Of a DNA stretch of 64,000 nt, positions 49,967 through 60,806 are shown piece after piece. The notes beneath the pieces are model-generated. The model made no database searches. It was not told the origin of the DNA and saw only the letters and a list, made by a program, of their open reading frames with translations. The stretch comes from Deinococcus puniceus (GTDB taxonomy: Bacteria > Deinococcota > Deinococci > Deinococcales > Deinococcaceae). How positions within the stretch are numbered: the first letter of the stretch is position 1; every line of letters starts with the position of its first letter. The stretch is from the NCBI RefSeq assembly GCF_001644565.1, contig NZ_CP011387.1, forward strand, positions 473,501 to 537,500, in the 5' to 3' direction. The translations under genes were made by a program, and so were the position numbers.

Positions 49967-50076
49967 ACTCGGTACATTCTTCACAGCGGTTTCAATTCAG
50001 CAGCGATCAGGACGGCGGGTGCTGACGCCCCGGCTCAGAGTTTTTTCCACTTCCCACTTTCTAGAGGAGTCCCCCC

Positions 50077-51237
50077 ATGTTCGACGAATTTCAAGTCAAT
50101 GACCTGCTGGCCCCCGATGAACGCCTGATTCGCCAGAGTGTGCGGGCCTACTGCGACGCCGAACTGATGCCCGAAATTGCCGAGTGGTGGGACAGCGGCG
50201 ACCTGCCTGTGAAGGAGCTGATGCAGCAGTTTGGCGGCATGGGCCTGCTGGGGCCGACCACGCCCGAACAGTACGGCGGCGCGGGCGTCAGCTACAGCGC
50301 TTACGGCGCGATGATGTACGAGCTGGAGCGGGTAGACAGCGGCCTGCGGAGTGCGGCCAGCGTGCAGGGCAGCCTTGTGATGTTCCCCATTTTTACCTAT
50401 GGCGACGATGAACAGCGCGAACGCTATCTGCCGGGGCTGGCGTCCGGTGAACTGATCGGCTGCTTTGGCCTCACGGAACCCGACGGCGGCAGCGACCCCG
50501 GCGCGATGCGAACCCGTGCGCGGCTGGACGGCAACGAGTACGTGCTGAACGGCTCCAAAATGTGGATCACCAATTCGCCCGCCGCAGATTTGGCGGTGGT
50601 GTGGGCCAAAGACGATGAGGGCGTCATTCGCGGGTTTATCGTGCCCACCGATGCGCCGGGGTTTCATGCCCCCAAAATTACCCGCAAGATGAGCCTGCGG
50701 GCCAGCGTGACCGGGGAAATCGTGCTGGAAGATTGCCGAATTCCGGCGGCAAACCTGCTTCCCGGCAGCGGCGGCCTGAAATCCCCGTTGTCTTGCCTCA
50801 CTTCGGCCCGGTTCGGCATTGCTTGGGGCGCACTGGGCGCACTGGAAGCCGTGCTGCAAACCGCGCTGGACTACACGGGCAGCCGCACCACCTTCGGCAA
50901 ACCCATTGCCGGACGCCAACTGGTGCAGGACAAACTGGTACGCATGGCAACCGATCACAGCACGGGCCTGCTGCTGGCATGGCGCTTGGGCCAACTGAAA
51001 GACGCGGGCCGCATGAACTTTGCACAGGTCAGCATGGCGAAGCGGAACAACGTGCGCGTGGCCCTGACGGGCGCTCGCCTTGCCCGCGAACTGCTGGGCG
51101 GCAACGGAATTACCACCGAATATCCAGTCATTCGCCACATGTTGAACCTAGAAACAGTGGACACCTACGAAGGCACGCACGACATTCACACGCTGATTGT
51201 GGGGCGGCATCTGACGGGAGTGGGAGCGCTGGAGTAA
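50077..51237 (+). CDS. Acyl-CoA dehydrogenase, glutaryl-CoA dehydrogenase-like
   Basis: The 386-residue flavoenzyme shows FGLTEPDGGSDPGAM (FAD/substrate loop), KMWITNSPAADLAVVWAK, GRTTFGKPI-like SRTTFGKPIAGRQLVQDKL, ARELLGGNGI, and TVDTYEGTHDIHTLIVGRHLTG. The last motif, with the catalytic Glu, is the form typical of glutaryl-CoA dehydrogenase, which converts glutaryl-CoA to crotonyl-CoA in lysine and tryptophan breakdown. TAGAGGAG precedes the ATG. No other pathway genes are beside it, so substrate choice is tentative. Confidence 0.88.
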   Translation: MFDEFQVNDLLAPDERLIRQSVRAYCDAELMPEIAEWWDSGDLPVKELMQQFGGMGLLGPTTPEQYGGAGVSYSAYGAMMYELERVDSGLRSAASVQGSLVMFPIFTYGDDEQRERYLPGLASGELIGCFGLTEPDGGSDPGAMRTRARLDGNEYVLNGSKMWITNSPAADLAVVWAKDDEGVIRGFIVPTDAPGFHAPKITRKMSLRASVTGEIVLEDCRIPAANLLPGSGGLKSPLSCLTSARFGIAWGALGALEAVLQTALDYTGSRTTFGKPIAGRQLVQDKLVRMATDHSTGLLLAWRLGQLKDAGRMNFAQVSMAKRNNVRVALTGARLARELLGGNGITTEYPVIRHMLNLETVDTYEGTHDIHTLIVGRHLTGVGALE

Positions 51238-51239
51238 AA

Positions 51240-51366
51240 CCCGTGAGTGGTGAGTGGGAAAGGCTAGATGCGGTTGTCTGTTGCGTCCCCGACCAGCTTT
51301 TCCCACGATCCACCTTCCACGATCTAGGATCCAACCTACTGACCACTCACCACGTCCCACTCACAG
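51240..51366. repeat. GTGAGTGGTGAGTGGGA palindromic repeat
   Basis: GTGAGTGGTGAGTGGGA near 51,243 pairs with CCACTCACCACGTCCCACTCAC near 51,341-51,363, enclosing a further CACGATCC/GGATC-like part. It lies between convergent genes and can form a very long imperfect hairpin. Confidence 0.6.
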
Positions 51367-51370
51367 ATTT

Positions 51371-52285
51371 TCACCACCAGCCCCGCCGCTTGAAGTAAAA
51401 CGCCAGCGCCCCGCCTACCAGCGCGAAGCTGGCCCACGCCATCGCGTAACCGTATTTCCACGGCAATTCCGGCATCTGCTCGAAGTTCATGCCCCACACG
51501 CCCGCCAAGAAAGTCAGGGGCAAAAAGATGACGCTCACGGCGGTCAGGGTTCTCATGACCTCGTTCATGCGCTGGCTTTGCAGGCTCAGGTGCAGCGATA
51601 GCAGGTTGGTCAAGCTGTCGCGCAAGCTGTCTAGGCGGTTGCTGGCCCGCGAAAAACTGTCTTGGGCGTCGCGGTAGCGCACCAGATCGGCGGGGGTGCC
51701 CTCGGCGTGCCTGCCCAGCAGCGCGGTGGCTTCGCGGCCATCGGTGGCGAGGCGGCGGGCCTGTGCCAGCAGGCGTTTCAGGTCAAAAATGGCGGCCACC
51801 GGGTTTTGCCTCTGGCTCCTGAAAACCCGTTCTTCTAGGGTTTCACTGCGGCCCTCCAAGGTGTCGGCCAGCGTAAAAAACGTATCGGCGGTGTGATCCA
51901 GCAGTTCATAGGTGATTTCCTGCGCCGTGTTCACACTCTCGCGGCCCACGAGAGGCCACACCTGCCGCAGGGCGTGCGTGCCGTGCGTACTGAGGGTCAC
52001 GACGGCGCTGGGATAAATAAACGCACTCAGGCGCTCGGTGAATTCGTCGGGTTCTTCGGGCTTTACGAAGCTCCGCACCGTGATGAAAGTGTGTTCGGGA
52101 TACTGTTCGGCGCGAGTCCAGTGGCCCTGTTCCAGCGCGTCTTCGAGGGCCAATTTGTTCATCGGGAAGGCGGCCCTCAGTGCGGCGAGTTCGCCATCGG
52201 TCACGTCCTGCACATCCAGCCAGAGATCCTGCGTTTCTCCGGCCCACTCGAACGGGCTGCCGTCCAGCCGCTTGGCTTGAATCAT
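51371..52285 (-). CDS. corA: CorA-type divalent cation transporter, second copy
   Basis: From the ATG at 52285 (TACCCT 6 nt upstream) the protein has 304 residues. The stalk helices run from about 120 to 235. The first membrane helix ([19 protein letters not shown]) ends with the [10 protein letters not shown] filter, and the second helix ends in FYFKRRGWW. The basic C-terminus is usual for CorA. It differs clearly from the copy at 25,014, so the two may have different metals or controls. Confidence 0.92.
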   Translation of the reverse strand: MIQAKRLDGSPFEWAGETQDLWLDVQDVTDGELAALRAAFPMNKLALEDALEQGHWTRAEQYPEHTFITVRSFVKPEEPDEFTERLSAFIYPSAVVTLSTHGTHALRQVWPLVGRESVNTAQEITYELLDHTADTFFTLADTLEGRSETLEERVFRSQRQNPVAAIFDLKRLLAQARRLATDGREATALLGRHAEGTPADLVRYRDAQDSFSRASNRLDSLRDSLTNLLSLHLSLQSQRMNEVMRTLTAVSVIFLPLTFLAGVWGMNFEQMPELPWKYGYAMAWASFALVGGALAFYFKRRGWW

Positions 52286-52416
52286 GCACACAGGGTAGTG
52301 GAGTGTGGATCGCGCAACGTGGGAAAGACTGTCGGGGAAAGATAAACTCTGGTTGTCGCGCTGTCTTTGCGTACGGGCCACACGCCACGATCCCCAATCC
52401 CTTACCCTACCTACCA

Positions 52417-52791
52417 ATGAACACATGGGCTTGGGTGGCACTCGGCGGCGCGGTGGGCGCGGTGGCCCGCTACGGCGTGGCGTTGGCCTTCGCGCCATTG
52501 GCTGCCCGCGCAGGCTTTCCGCTGGGCATTCTGGTCATCAATGTGCTGGGATCGTTCCTGCTGGGCCTCACGGTGGCCCTCGTCGGGCGCGGCGTCTGGC
52601 CCGAAGTGGCGCGGCTGGCCTTCGGAACAGGCGTGCTGGGGGCATTTACCACCTTCAGCACCTTTAGCGTAGATGTGGATGAATTGCTGGGGCGCGGGGC
52701 AGGTGCGGCGGCGTTGGCCTACGCGCTGGGCAGCGTGCTATTGGGCGTATTGGCGGCAGTGGCGGGGCGGGTGTTGGGGGGCAGGCTGTAA
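52417..52791 (+). CDS. crcB: Fluoride channel CrcB/Fluc
   Basis: The 124-residue membrane protein has four helices and the family motifs [34 protein letters not shown] and [22 protein letters not shown]. It exports fluoride as a dual-topology dimer. The ATG at 52417 has TACCCT 8 nt upstream, which leaves no room for a fluoride riboswitch leader. Confidence 0.95.
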   Translation: MNTWAWVALGGAVGAVARYGVALAFAPLAARAGFPLGILVINVLGSFLLGLTVALVGRGVWPEVARLAFGTGVLGAFTTFSTFSVDVDELLGRGAGAAALAYALGSVLLGVLAAVAGRVLGGRL

Positions 52792-52803
52792 GTTGGGGTG
52801 GAA

Positions 52804-52929
52804 GGTGAACCCACCCGTTGCTGGCGCAACGCCCCCCCTCGGAGGGGAGCACTAAAAGCTGTTGCGCTCCCCTTTAAGGGGGGTCCCCTTTAAGGGGGGC
52901 TGGCTGCGAAGCAGAATGGGGGGTTTACA
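52804..52929. repeat. MITE-like repeat, GGTGAACCCCCC family, copy 3 (inverted)
   Basis: The element has the opposite orientation to the copies at 29,523 and 35,959. Its ends GGTGAACCCACC and GGGGGGTTTACAC are diverged. It carries an internal short tandem duplication of CCCCTTTAAGGGG that makes it longer. It separates crcB from xseA. Confidence 0.75.
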
Positions 52930-53045
52930 CGCAGCCTACACGCTGTTATCCCTGACCAAAGTCCAGATGAATCACCCCCCACGCCTTTCCCACTCACTAC
53001 TGACCACCCACCACTTCCCGCCGCTATAGTCTAGCGGCACACGCC

Positions 53046-54257
53046 ATGACCGGAAAAAAACGCCGCACCAAAACCGAACCCACCCGCCCGCCCGAGCAGT
53101 TTTTAGACTTGGCCGACGTGCTGACCTATGTGGGTCAGGTCATTGCGCGGGGCGTGCCGGGGGCGATTTGGGTGCGGGCCGAAATTGCCAGCCTCACAGA
53201 CCGCCGCCACCTGTACATAGACCTCGTGCAACTGGGCGAAGAGGGCGAAATTGCCAAATGCCGCGCCACCGTTTGGGCACGCGAACGCTTCGCGCTGGAA
53301 GGCAAGTTTCGCCGCGCTACCGGGGGCACCTTCACGGCGGGCCTGAAAGTGCTGCTGTTCTGCACCGCCGAATTTCACCCGCAGTACGGCTTCTCGCTGA
53401 ATGTGCTGGATGTGTCGCCGGAATTTACGCTGGGTGACGCTGCCGTGCGGCTGGACGCCCTGCGTGAACAGTTGGTACGCGAAGGCGTGTACGGCCTGAA
53501 CCGCCTGCTGTCCGCGCCCACCGATTTTGGCCGCGTGGCCGTCATCAGTCCGGAAGGTGCGGCAGGCTTGGGCGACTTTCGGCGCGAGACAGACCCTTTG
53601 GAAGCCGCTGGCGTCGTGGAGTTTATCTATCTGGAAGCCACATTTCAGGGCCGCGACGCATCGGGCAGCCTGACGCGGGCCATTGCACAGGCGCGGGCGG
53701 CCCACGCAGAAGCCCCGCTGGACGCGCTGGTGGTCATCCGGGGCGGCGGGGCCGTGACCGATCTGGCGTGGCTGAACGATCTGGACGTGACCCGTGCGCT
53801 GGCCACTTTTCCGGCCCCCGTGATCACTGGACTGGGCCACGCCCGCGACGATACCTTGCCCGACGAAGTGGCCCACACCCGCACCGACACGCCCAGTAAG
53901 GCCGCCGCCCTGATCGTGGGCGTGGTGGCCGCCGCCGCTGCACAGGCCCAAGTTGATGCCCGCAGCATCCGCGCCGCTGCCCGCGACATTTTGGTAGACG
54001 CTGCCGCCGCCGCTGAATGGGCGCTAGACCGCACCCGCACCGCCGCCCTGCGCCAAGCCGACGCCGCCCACGCCCACACCGACGCCCTGATGCGCCAAGC
54101 GTTGGGCCTCACGCCCGCCCGCACGCTGCAACGCGGGTACGCGCTGGTACGCGACGCGGCAGGCCAACCCATTACCCGCGCCGCCCAAATTGGCCCCGGC
54201 GAACGGCTGAGGCTGGAGTTTCAGGATGGGGAGCGGGATGTGGTGAGTGGATCGTAG
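53046..54257 (+). CDS. xseA: Exodeoxyribonuclease VII large subunit
   Basis: The 403-residue protein has an N-terminal OB-fold ([24 protein letters not shown]) and the nuclease core with [34 protein letters not shown] and [30 protein letters not shown]. The helical tail is shortened compared with E. coli XseA (456 residues). The small subunit gene xseB is not next to it. The complex degrades single-stranded DNA from both ends. TATAGT lies about 15 nt before the ATG. Confidence 0.92.
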   Translation: MTGKKRRTKTEPTRPPEQFLDLADVLTYVGQVIARGVPGAIWVRAEIASLTDRRHLYIDLVQLGEEGEIAKCRATVWARERFALEGKFRRATGGTFTAGLKVLLFCTAEFHPQYGFSLNVLDVSPEFTLGDAAVRLDALREQLVREGVYGLNRLLSAPTDFGRVAVISPEGAAGLGDFRRETDPLEAAGVVEFIYLEATFQGRDASGSLTRAIAQARAAHAEAPLDALVVIRGGGAVTDLAWLNDLDVTRALATFPAPVITGLGHARDDTLPDEVAHTRTDTPSKAAALIVGVVAAAAAQAQVDARSIRAAARDILVDAAAAAEWALDRTRTAALRQADAAHAHTDALMRQALGLTPARTLQRGYALVRDAAGQPITRAAQIGPGERLRLEFQDGERDVVSGS

Positions 54258-54372
54258 AACGTGGATCGTGGTGAGATGAACTGGAGTTCTTTGGTTATTT
54301 CCAAAGCTCAAGACCAAGAACTCTGACGCCTACGCCCGTCCACTCTTTTCCCACGATCTACGATTCACGTTC
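54255..54372. repeat. GTGGATCGTGG palindromic repeat
   Basis: Between the convergent xseA and sulfurtransferase genes, GAGTGGATCGTAGAACGTGG is mirrored by CCACGATCTACGATTCACGT further on, enclosing a smaller hairpin (GAGTTCTT..AAGAACTC). It belongs with the repeats at 34,235-34,366 and 62,490. Confidence 0.6.
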
Positions 54373-55241
54373 TACTCCCCCTCCACAATCTCCCGCTCCT
54401 CATCGCTGATCCAGTCGCTCCACGATCCGGCATACAGGCGATTGCCTGCGCCCAGCGGCACGCCTGCCAATTCGCGGGCCAGCAGATTGGGCGTGGCACT
54501 TACGCCGCTGCCGCAGTAGGTGATAGTGGGGGCATCAGCAGCGTTCAGGCGCTCGGCCTGCTCTGGCCCGCCCCGGAACGTGCCCGCCGGAGTCAGTGCG
54601 CCCGTCCAGTCGCGGTTCACGGCTCCGGGGATGTGTCCAGCTTTCTTGTCGATTGGCTCGGTTTCGCCCCGGTAGCGGGCCGGAGCGCGGGAATCGATCA
54701 GCAGGGTGGCGGCGTCGCGGGCCTGCACATCCTGCGCGGTAGCCACCAATTCGGGGCGTACATGGGGCGTGAAGGTGGTGGGCGTGACCGGAGCCTCATC
54801 GGTGGTGGCCTCTCCACCTGCCGCCAGATACGCGGGCCAGCCGCCGTCCAGCACATACACCTCGGCGTGCCCCAGCCAGCGCAGCAGCCACCATGCCCGC
54901 GCCGCATAAAAGCCTTGCCCAGTGCTGGGGTCGTCGTAAGCCACCACGATGCTGTCGTTGCCGATACCCGCCGCGCCCAGCCACGCCGCCAAGTCTTGCG
55001 GGTCGGGCAGAGGATGACGGCCACCCGCCCCGTCCGGCTGCACTGGGCCGCTCAGGTCGGTTTCTAGGTCGGCATACACCGCGCCCGGAATGTGGCCGCC
55101 CATGTAAGCAAAGCGCCCCACCAACGGGTCAGACAAGGCGTAGCGGCAGTCCAGCACACGCACATCGGACAGACGCTCCAGCAGCCACGCCGCAGACTTG
55201 AGGGGAGAGGGCAGGCCAGAAGTAGGCGCGGCGTCGGTCAT
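54372..55241 (-). CDS. sseA: Sulfurtransferase (thiosulfate/3-mercaptopyruvate type)
   Basis: The 289-residue protein has two rhodanese domains. The first is inactive ([11 protein letters not shown]..). The second carries the active-site loop [14 protein letters not shown], whose CGSGV(S/T) form is nearer to 3-mercaptopyruvate sulfurtransferase than to CRKG rhodaneses. [11 protein letters not shown] is a usual family segment. It handles sulfane sulfur or cyanide. TAGGCT lies 7 nt before the ATG. Confidence 0.92.
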   Translation of the reverse strand: MTDAAPTSGLPSPLKSAAWLLERLSDVRVLDCRYALSDPLVGRFAYMGGHIPGAVYADLETDLSGPVQPDGAGGRHPLPDPQDLAAWLGAAGIGNDSIVVAYDDPSTGQGFYAARAWWLLRWLGHAEVYVLDGGWPAYLAAGGEATTDEAPVTPTTFTPHVRPELVATAQDVQARDAATLLIDSRAPARYRGETEPIDKKAGHIPGAVNRDWTGALTPAGTFRGGPEQAERLNAADAPTITYCGSGVSATPNLLARELAGVPLGAGNRLYAGSWSDWISDEEREIVEGE

Positions 55242-55417
55242 GTCCGCTAGCCTACACCGGTGGAGACATGAGACAAAAACAAAAAATCCGCCCTGCTCGG
55301 ACGGTGATAAAACAAATATAGCGTGCTATGCAGGCGGTGTCAAACCGTTGCGGTAGGTTTGAAAAACGCCGTTCCACACGGCAAAACTACCAAGCCCACA
55401 TCCAACTCCATGCATAA

Positions 55418-55443
55418 GGGCGGCCCCTCAAGAAAGACCGCCC
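55418..55443 (-). terminator. Weak terminator after RNase Y gene
   Basis: GGGCGG and CCGCCC form a 6-bp stem 25 bp after the rny stop codon; only TTATG follows on the minus strand. Confidence 0.45.
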
Positions 55444-55467
55444 GGCTGCTTTTCCCAGATTTCGGCC

Positions 55468-57156
55468 TCAGCGGGCCACTTCCACCGCTCGGCTTTCGCG
55501 TACCACCGTCACTTGCACCTGTCCGGGGTATTCCATGTCCTGCTCCACCCGTCCGGCAATCTCGCGGGCCAGCAGGGTCGCCTGCGCGTCGGTCACTTTG
55601 TCGGGCTGAACGATCACGCGCACTTCCCGGCCCGCCTGAATGGCGTAGGCCTGCTGCACACCGGGGAACGACACCGCGATCTGTTCCAGTTGCTCCAGAC
55701 GGCGCACATACGATTCCAACTCCTCGCGCCTCGCACCGGGCCGGGCCGCGCTGATGGCGTCGGCGGCGGCCACCAGCACCGAGTACAGCGTTTCGCCGTT
55801 TTCCGGGTCGTGGTGGTGGGCAATGGCGTCAATCACGTCAAAGGGTTCGCCAAAGCGTTTGGCAAGGTTGATACCGATTTCCACGTGTGTGCCGTCTATT
55901 TCGCGGTCAATGCTCTTGCCCACGTCGTGCATCAGGCCGGCGCGGCGGGCCAGCCCAGCGTCCAGCCCCAGTTCGTCGGCCATGATGCCCGTCAGGTGCG
56001 CCACCTGCACCGAGTGTTTCAGCACGTTCTGGCCGTAACTGGTACGGAAATACATCCGGCCCAGCAGTTGCACCAGCCCCGGCTTCAGGCCCACCACGCC
56101 CGCCTCGATGGCCGCCTCTTCCCCCTGCGTATGGATGAATGTTTTCATCTCATCCTGCGCCTTATGCACCATTTCTTCTATTCGGGTGGGGTGAATACGG
56201 CCATCGGCCACCAATGCGTCTAGCACGTGCTTGGCCACCTCGCGGCGCACCGGATTGAAGGAACTGAGGATCACGGCTTCGGGCGTGTCGTCGATAATCA
56301 GATCCACACCCGTCAGGGCCTCGAATGCCCGGATGTTGCGGCCCTCGCGCCCGATCAGACGGCCTTTCATGGCGTCGTTGGGAATCGGCACCACGCTGAC
56401 GCTCAGGGCCGCGCTCGTTTCGCTGGCGCTGCGCTGAATGGCCTGCGCGATCACTTGCCGCGCTGTGCGTTTGGCGTCCCCGGTGGCCCGCTCCAGCATC
56501 GTCTTGATCCGCAGGGCTTTTTCTTCTTCCAGCTCGGCGTCCAGGCGGCTCAGAATCAAGTCGCGGGCCACCTCATGCGTCAGGCCCGCCACCTCATACA
56601 GCTTCAAATCCACCTGACGGCCCCGCTCGGCAAGGTCGGCTTCCTGACCTGCCAAGATCCGCAACTGGCCTTCCAGCCGTTCTTCCAGCGAGTCCAGCTT
56701 GTCGCCTCTGGCGTCCAGTTGCTCGGCCCGGCGGTTCAGGCGCTCGATTTCGCGCTTCAGCTCCTCGCGTTCGCGGCGGTTTTCCTGTCGGTCTGCGGCC
56801 AGGGCCTCGCGTTCCCGCGCCGAATCCTGCTTGATCTGGGCACGTTCGGCGTCCAGCCCGGCCCTGAGGCCCGTGAGTTGTTCTCTTCTGGCGGCTTCCT
56901 GCGCGGCTTGTGCGGCCTCACGTTCACCCGCTTCCTGAATTCGTTTGCTGGCGTCCTGTCTGGACTGGTCTGCTTGCTCGCGCACCTGCCGGGCTTCCGT
57001 TTCTGCCTGCCCCCGAATGCGCTCCGCTTCTGCACGTGCTTCCCGCAACAGCCGGTCATCAATCTCGGCCCGTTCTTTCAGGCCGCGTGACTGCCCCGCG
57101 AAAAACCCGCCGACCAATCCCCCCAGGAGCGCCAAAATGACGTACAGCATGGTCAT
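55468..57156 (-). CDS. rny: Ribonuclease Y
   Basis: RNase Y is a membrane-bound endonuclease that starts mRNA decay. The 562-residue protein has an N-terminal membrane helix ([19 protein letters not shown]), a long coiled coil (about 25-200, rich in Glu, Arg and Gln), a KH domain ([19 protein letters not shown]), an HD domain with [15 protein letters not shown] and [12 protein letters not shown], and the C-terminal Y-specific domain. AAAAGGAG lies before the ATG. Confidence 0.95.
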   Translation of the reverse strand: MTMLYVILALLGGLVGGFFAGQSRGLKERAEIDDRLLREARAEAERIRGQAETEARQVREQADQSRQDASKRIQEAGEREAAQAAQEAARREQLTGLRAGLDAERAQIKQDSAREREALAADRQENRREREELKREIERLNRRAEQLDARGDKLDSLEERLEGQLRILAGQEADLAERGRQVDLKLYEVAGLTHEVARDLILSRLDAELEEEKALRIKTMLERATGDAKRTARQVIAQAIQRSASETSAALSVSVVPIPNDAMKGRLIGREGRNIRAFEALTGVDLIIDDTPEAVILSSFNPVRREVAKHVLDALVADGRIHPTRIEEMVHKAQDEMKTFIHTQGEEAAIEAGVVGLKPGLVQLLGRMYFRTSYGQNVLKHSVQVAHLTGIMADELGLDAGLARRAGLMHDVGKSIDREIDGTHVEIGINLAKRFGEPFDVIDAIAHHHDPENGETLYSVLVAAADAISAARPGARREELESYVRRLEQLEQIAVSFPGVQQAYAIQAGREVRVIVQPDKVTDAQATLLAREIAGRVEQDMEYPGQVQVTVVRESRAVEVAR

Positions 57157-57546
57157 GATGGCTCCTTTTGTCCTTTGTTCATAGGATGATGTATGGGGCG
57201 TCAGTTGTCGGCTGACCTCCGTCTACACCATATGAAAAGTGATGAGGGTGGAACTGTTGTGCCCTGCGTGTTCCGGCGTCCAGCCCGACAGAATCAGGCT
57301 CTAGCCAACGCGAACCGCTCGCATCAGAAGTGCCTTAAGAACAAGGTGCATTCAGAGAGAAACGTTTCGCCCCAGCAGTCTAGCCCCAAAGTCGCCTGAC
57401 CCCCGCGCTACACCCGGTTCACTTGTGAAATTTTGTAATCGGCGGCCAGCCCGTGCCGCTAGGATGGGGCAGCAAAGAGAGAAGGCCGCACCTCAAACTT
57501 CGGCGACCTTCCCTGTTCAGAACTGGATTCTTGTGGGCCAACTCGG
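57157..57546. other. Intergenic region upstream of rny
   Basis: I see no gene. The part next to rny is its 5' leader with a good ribosome-binding site. The distal end contains the terminator of the dienelactone hydrolase gene. A possible -10 (TATGGTG-like on the minus strand near 57,230) is too weak to call. Confidence 0.4.
57474..57511 (-). terminator. Terminator after dienelactone hydrolase gene
   Basis: On the minus strand GAAGGTCGC and GCGGCCTTC form a 9-bp stem with one G-U pair, followed by TCTCTTT. Confidence 0.8.
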
Positions 57547-58335
57547 CTATTTCAGCGTTTCACCAAAGTAATTCAGCATGTCGCGCCGGGCGTCACGGCT
57601 GGCCTGCGTGTTGGCAATCTTGCCCTCGGCCAGCAGGAATCCATGCGGTTCGCCCTGATACACGCTCAGCTTGAAAGGCTTGTTGGCCGCGTCCAGCTTC
57701 TGGGCGTAGCTGTAAATACCCGCAATCGGGCTGGGCTGGTCTCTGGTGCCGTGAATGATGAGCATTGGCGCAGTTAGGTCGCCAATGAGGGCGGTGGGCG
57801 TTTGCGGCTTCAGCGCCGTGCCGCCCTGATCGGGGAAGCCGTACCACGCCACTCCCGATTTGAAGGCCTTCATCTGCGGCAGCAGCAGCATGGTGTAGCG
57901 TCCGCCCGCGCAGAATCCGGTCAGGCCTACCGCATTGATATTCACGTCTGGGCGCAGCGCCAATGCCTTCAGGCCGTCTTCCACCAACGTTTTTACGGTG
58001 GCGTCGCTGGGTTCCGGCTCGAAGGTCTGCCAGCCCAGCGCCAGCGTCACGTATCCGGCGGCGGCCATCTCGTCTACCAAATCGCGGTAGCCCTGCTCCA
58101 AGCCCCGGAAGGAATGCAGCAAAATCACGGCGGGCCGCCGGGTAGCTGGCGTGGTAGCGGCAGGAGCGGCCAGATAGCTTTTGTAGGCTTTGCCGCCGCT
58201 CAGCACGTCTAGATTCTGCCCTTCCGAAACGGCAACGGTGGTCGGGGTGGCAGTGGGCGTCGTCGTTTGGGCCGCCCCCGGCTGCGTGAGGGCGAGCGAG
58301 ATCAGGGCCAATGCAGGCAGCGCGTGCTTGAGCAT
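57547..58335 (-). CDS. Exported dienelactone hydrolase-family protein
   Basis: From the ATG at 58335 (GGGAGGA upstream) the protein has 262 residues with a signal peptide (MLKHALPALALISLALTQPGAAQ), so it acts outside the cytoplasm. The alpha/beta-hydrolase triad is visible: nucleophile elbow GLTGFCAGGR (Cys, the DLH form), Asp in IIHGTRDQPSP, and His in GEPHGFLLA. Most dienelactone hydrolases are cytoplasmic, so the signal peptide is notable. The substrate is unknown. Confidence 0.87.
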   Translation of the reverse strand: MLKHALPALALISLALTQPGAAQTTTPTATPTTVAVSEGQNLDVLSGGKAYKSYLAAPAATTPATRRPAVILLHSFRGLEQGYRDLVDEMAAAGYVTLALGWQTFEPEPSDATVKTLVEDGLKALALRPDVNINAVGLTGFCAGGRYTMLLLPQMKAFKSGVAWYGFPDQGGTALKPQTPTALIGDLTAPMLIIHGTRDQPSPIAGIYSYAQKLDAANKPFKLSVYQGEPHGFLLAEGKIANTQASRDARRDMLNYFGETLK

Positions 58336-58459
58336 AGGTAAATCCTCCCAGTTGCTTAGCTGTGTTGCTTTGTATGTGCCTCTACCGTACCCAATGTGTG
58401 GCCTTCCCCGTGTCTGCTGCCGTGCAGAGTAAGCAAAGAATGAAGACCAACAATAAGTC

Positions 58460-58488
58460 GGGCCGCTTCCCCTAACAGGAAACGGCCC
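58460..58488 (-). terminator. Hairpin after rplI
   Basis: GGGCCG-T-TTCC pairs with GGAA-G-CGGCCC, a strong stem 22 bp after the rplI stop. The T tract that follows is poor, so it may stall or protect the transcript rather than end it alone. Confidence 0.6.
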
Positions 58489-58510
58489 CACTTGAAAGTT
58501 CAGATTTGGA

Positions 58511-58951
58511 TTACTTCTGAGCGTGTACCACGAGCTTCATCGGAATGGTGACTTCCGGGTGAGCGCGGTAGGCAATATCGTATTCGCCGATTTCCTTGAC
58601 GGTCTTGGGCATTTCGATTTTGCGGCGATCCACGTCGAAGCCGAGGCGATCCAGGGCGTCAGCGACGTTGCCGTGCGTGACGGCTCCGTAGACTTTGCCT
58701 TCGCCAGCGCGAACGCTGATTTCCACGGCTACACCGTTGAGGCGGCTGGCGAGGTCTTCGGCCACGGCCTTCTCCTGCGCCTGAATCTTCTGGCGCGAGC
58801 GAAGGCGGGCTTCGAGGCTCTTCATGTTGGTGGTGGTGGCGGGCGTGGCCATTCCCTGAGGAATCAGCCAGTTGCGGGCGTACCCGGCCTTGACTTCCAC
58901 AACGTCGCCCGTTTTGCCGAGGCGACCGGGTTCGAGAAGAATAACTTGCAT
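58511..58951 (-). CDS. rplI: 50S ribosomal protein L9
   Basis: The 146-residue protein begins MQVILLEPGRLGKTGDVVEV and continues GYARNWLIPQGMA, the bL9 N-terminal rRNA-binding signature. A long connecting helix and the C-terminal domain (GEYDIAYRAHPEVTI) follow. AAGGAG lies before the ATG. It is the last gene of the rpsF-ssb-rpsR-rplI cluster. Confidence 0.96.
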   Translation of the reverse strand: MQVILLEPGRLGKTGDVVEVKAGYARNWLIPQGMATPATTTNMKSLEARLRSRQKIQAQEKAVAEDLASRLNGVAVEISVRAGEGKVYGAVTHGNVADALDRLGFDVDRRKIEMPKTVKEIGEYDIAYRAHPEVTIPMKLVVHAQK

Positions 58952-58962
58952 GTCTCTTCTCC

Positions 58963-59235
58963 TTACTTCCGAACCAGTTTCTCGGTGTAGGGCAACAGCG
59001 CAAGTTGGCGGGCGATTTTAATCGTCTGCGCGATGCGGCGCTGGTGCTTGGCCGAGAGGCCGGTGCGGCGGCGAGGAAGAATTTTGCCCGTGTCACTCAC
59101 GAAACGGCGCAACATCTTCACGTCTTTGTAGTCGGTGATTTCCAGTTCGCCAATGGAGAACGGGTCTACCTTGGGCTTGCGGGGGCGCTTTGGCCCCTTA
59201 CCGCGTGGTTTGCGGTCAGCACTGTTCTGCGTCAT
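58963..59235 (-). CDS. rpsR: 30S ribosomal protein S18
   Basis: The 90-residue protein has the bS18 core: [20 protein letters not shown] and [20 protein letters not shown]. The N-terminus is Lys/Arg-rich. It binds the S6 protein in the small subunit, whose gene rpsF lies upstream of ssb. It is 11 bp before rplI. Confidence 0.96.
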   Translation of the reverse strand: MTQNSADRKPRGKGPKRPRKPKVDPFSIGELEITDYKDVKMLRRFVSDTGKILPRRRTGLSAKHQRRIAQTIKIARQLALLPYTEKLVRK

Positions 59236-59294
59236 AGGGATTCCTTGTGAAGCTCGTTTTAGAAGCCCCTGCTCGCCACACCGTCAGGTGAGGT

Positions 59295-60185
<891 letters not shown>

Positions 60186-60290
60186 AACAGGTGCTCCTTT
60201 TTTGCTGGCTGATACGCGGGGCGTACCGTACTGGGGGCTTTAACGTTGCTGGCTGACCCTGCATATTCAATCGAAGAGCAGGTTGACTTT

Positions 60291-60327
60291 ACTTTAACAA
60301 GTCCTGAGCGTTACGTCAATGGCGTAA
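60291..60327 (-). promoter_or_regulatory. ssb promoter with RDRM operator
   Basis: On the minus strand TTGACG (-35, 60,319-60,314) and TAAAGT (-10, 60,296-60,291) are 17 bp apart. The -35 lies inside the 17-bp palindrome TTACGTCAATGGCGTAA (60,311-60,327), a variant of the Deinococcus RDRM. Binding of DdrO would block RNA polymerase. The leader to the ssb ATG is about 100 nt. Confidence 0.85.
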
Positions 60328-60343
60328 TGCCACTGGCTCGGCT

Positions 60344-60652
60344 TCAGGCTTTCTTCGTCTTCCACTCCGGGCGGTCTTTGACCACCAAGATACGGCGGAC
60401 GTGATCGCGCAGGCGCAGGCTGGCGGCGATGTCCTTTTCAGGGTTGCCGTTGGCCTTGATGGAGTACATCAAGTAGTAGCCTTCGCGGTCTTTGTTGATG
60501 GCGTAGGCCAAGCGGCGGTTGCCCACATCGTCGAGGCTGGCGATTTCGGCCCCGGCCCCTTTCAGGGTGGTTTCGATGTACTCCTTCTCGATTGCCACTT
60601 GCTCGGCGCTCAGGTTGGGGTTCAGGATCAGGTTCAGATCGTAAGTATTCAT
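60344..60652 (-). CDS. rpsF: 30S ribosomal protein S6
   Basis: The 102-residue protein has the bS6 pattern: YDLNLILNPNLSAEQVAIEKE, DDVGNRRLAYAINKDREGYYL, and LRLRDHVRRILVV. AGGAGG lies upstream. It opens the cluster with ssb, rpsR and rplI. The RDRM of ssb begins 17 bp behind its stop codon. Confidence 0.96.
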   Translation of the reverse strand: MNTYDLNLILNPNLSAEQVAIEKEYIETTLKGAGAEIASLDDVGNRRLAYAINKDREGYYLMYSIKANGNPEKDIAASLRLRDHVRRILVVKDRPEWKTKKA

Positions 60653-60726
60653 AGTTCACCTCCTCGGTGTTGGGGAATGTGCGTGTTTTGCGGCTCTTTA
60701 CAAACCACCAGACAGCGCAACTCACC

Positions 60727-60755
60727 ACTTTACCAGAGCCGGGGCGGGGATGCCA
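60727..60755 (-). promoter_or_regulatory. rpsF promoter
   Basis: On the minus strand CTGGCA lies 18 bp before TAAAGT (TGGCAT at 17 bp is the alternative reading). The hexamers and spacing equal those in front of rplU. The predicted leader to the ATG is about 65 nt. Confidence 0.6.
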
Positions 60756-60806
60756 GAGCCTAGCGGCATATCTGGCAGGCGGCAAGGCCAACGGGTAGGC
60801 TGGGGC

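Noticed and set aside
52292..52416. Fluoride riboswitch before crcB
   Set aside because: The -10-like TACCCT lies only 8 nt before the ATG, so there is no leader long enough to hold the riboswitch, and its conserved loops are not seen.
57193..57399. Small plus-strand frame of 68 codons upstream of rny
   Set aside because: It has no ribosome-binding site or -10 signal, and its composition is not that of a protein. It overlaps the 5' region of rny.
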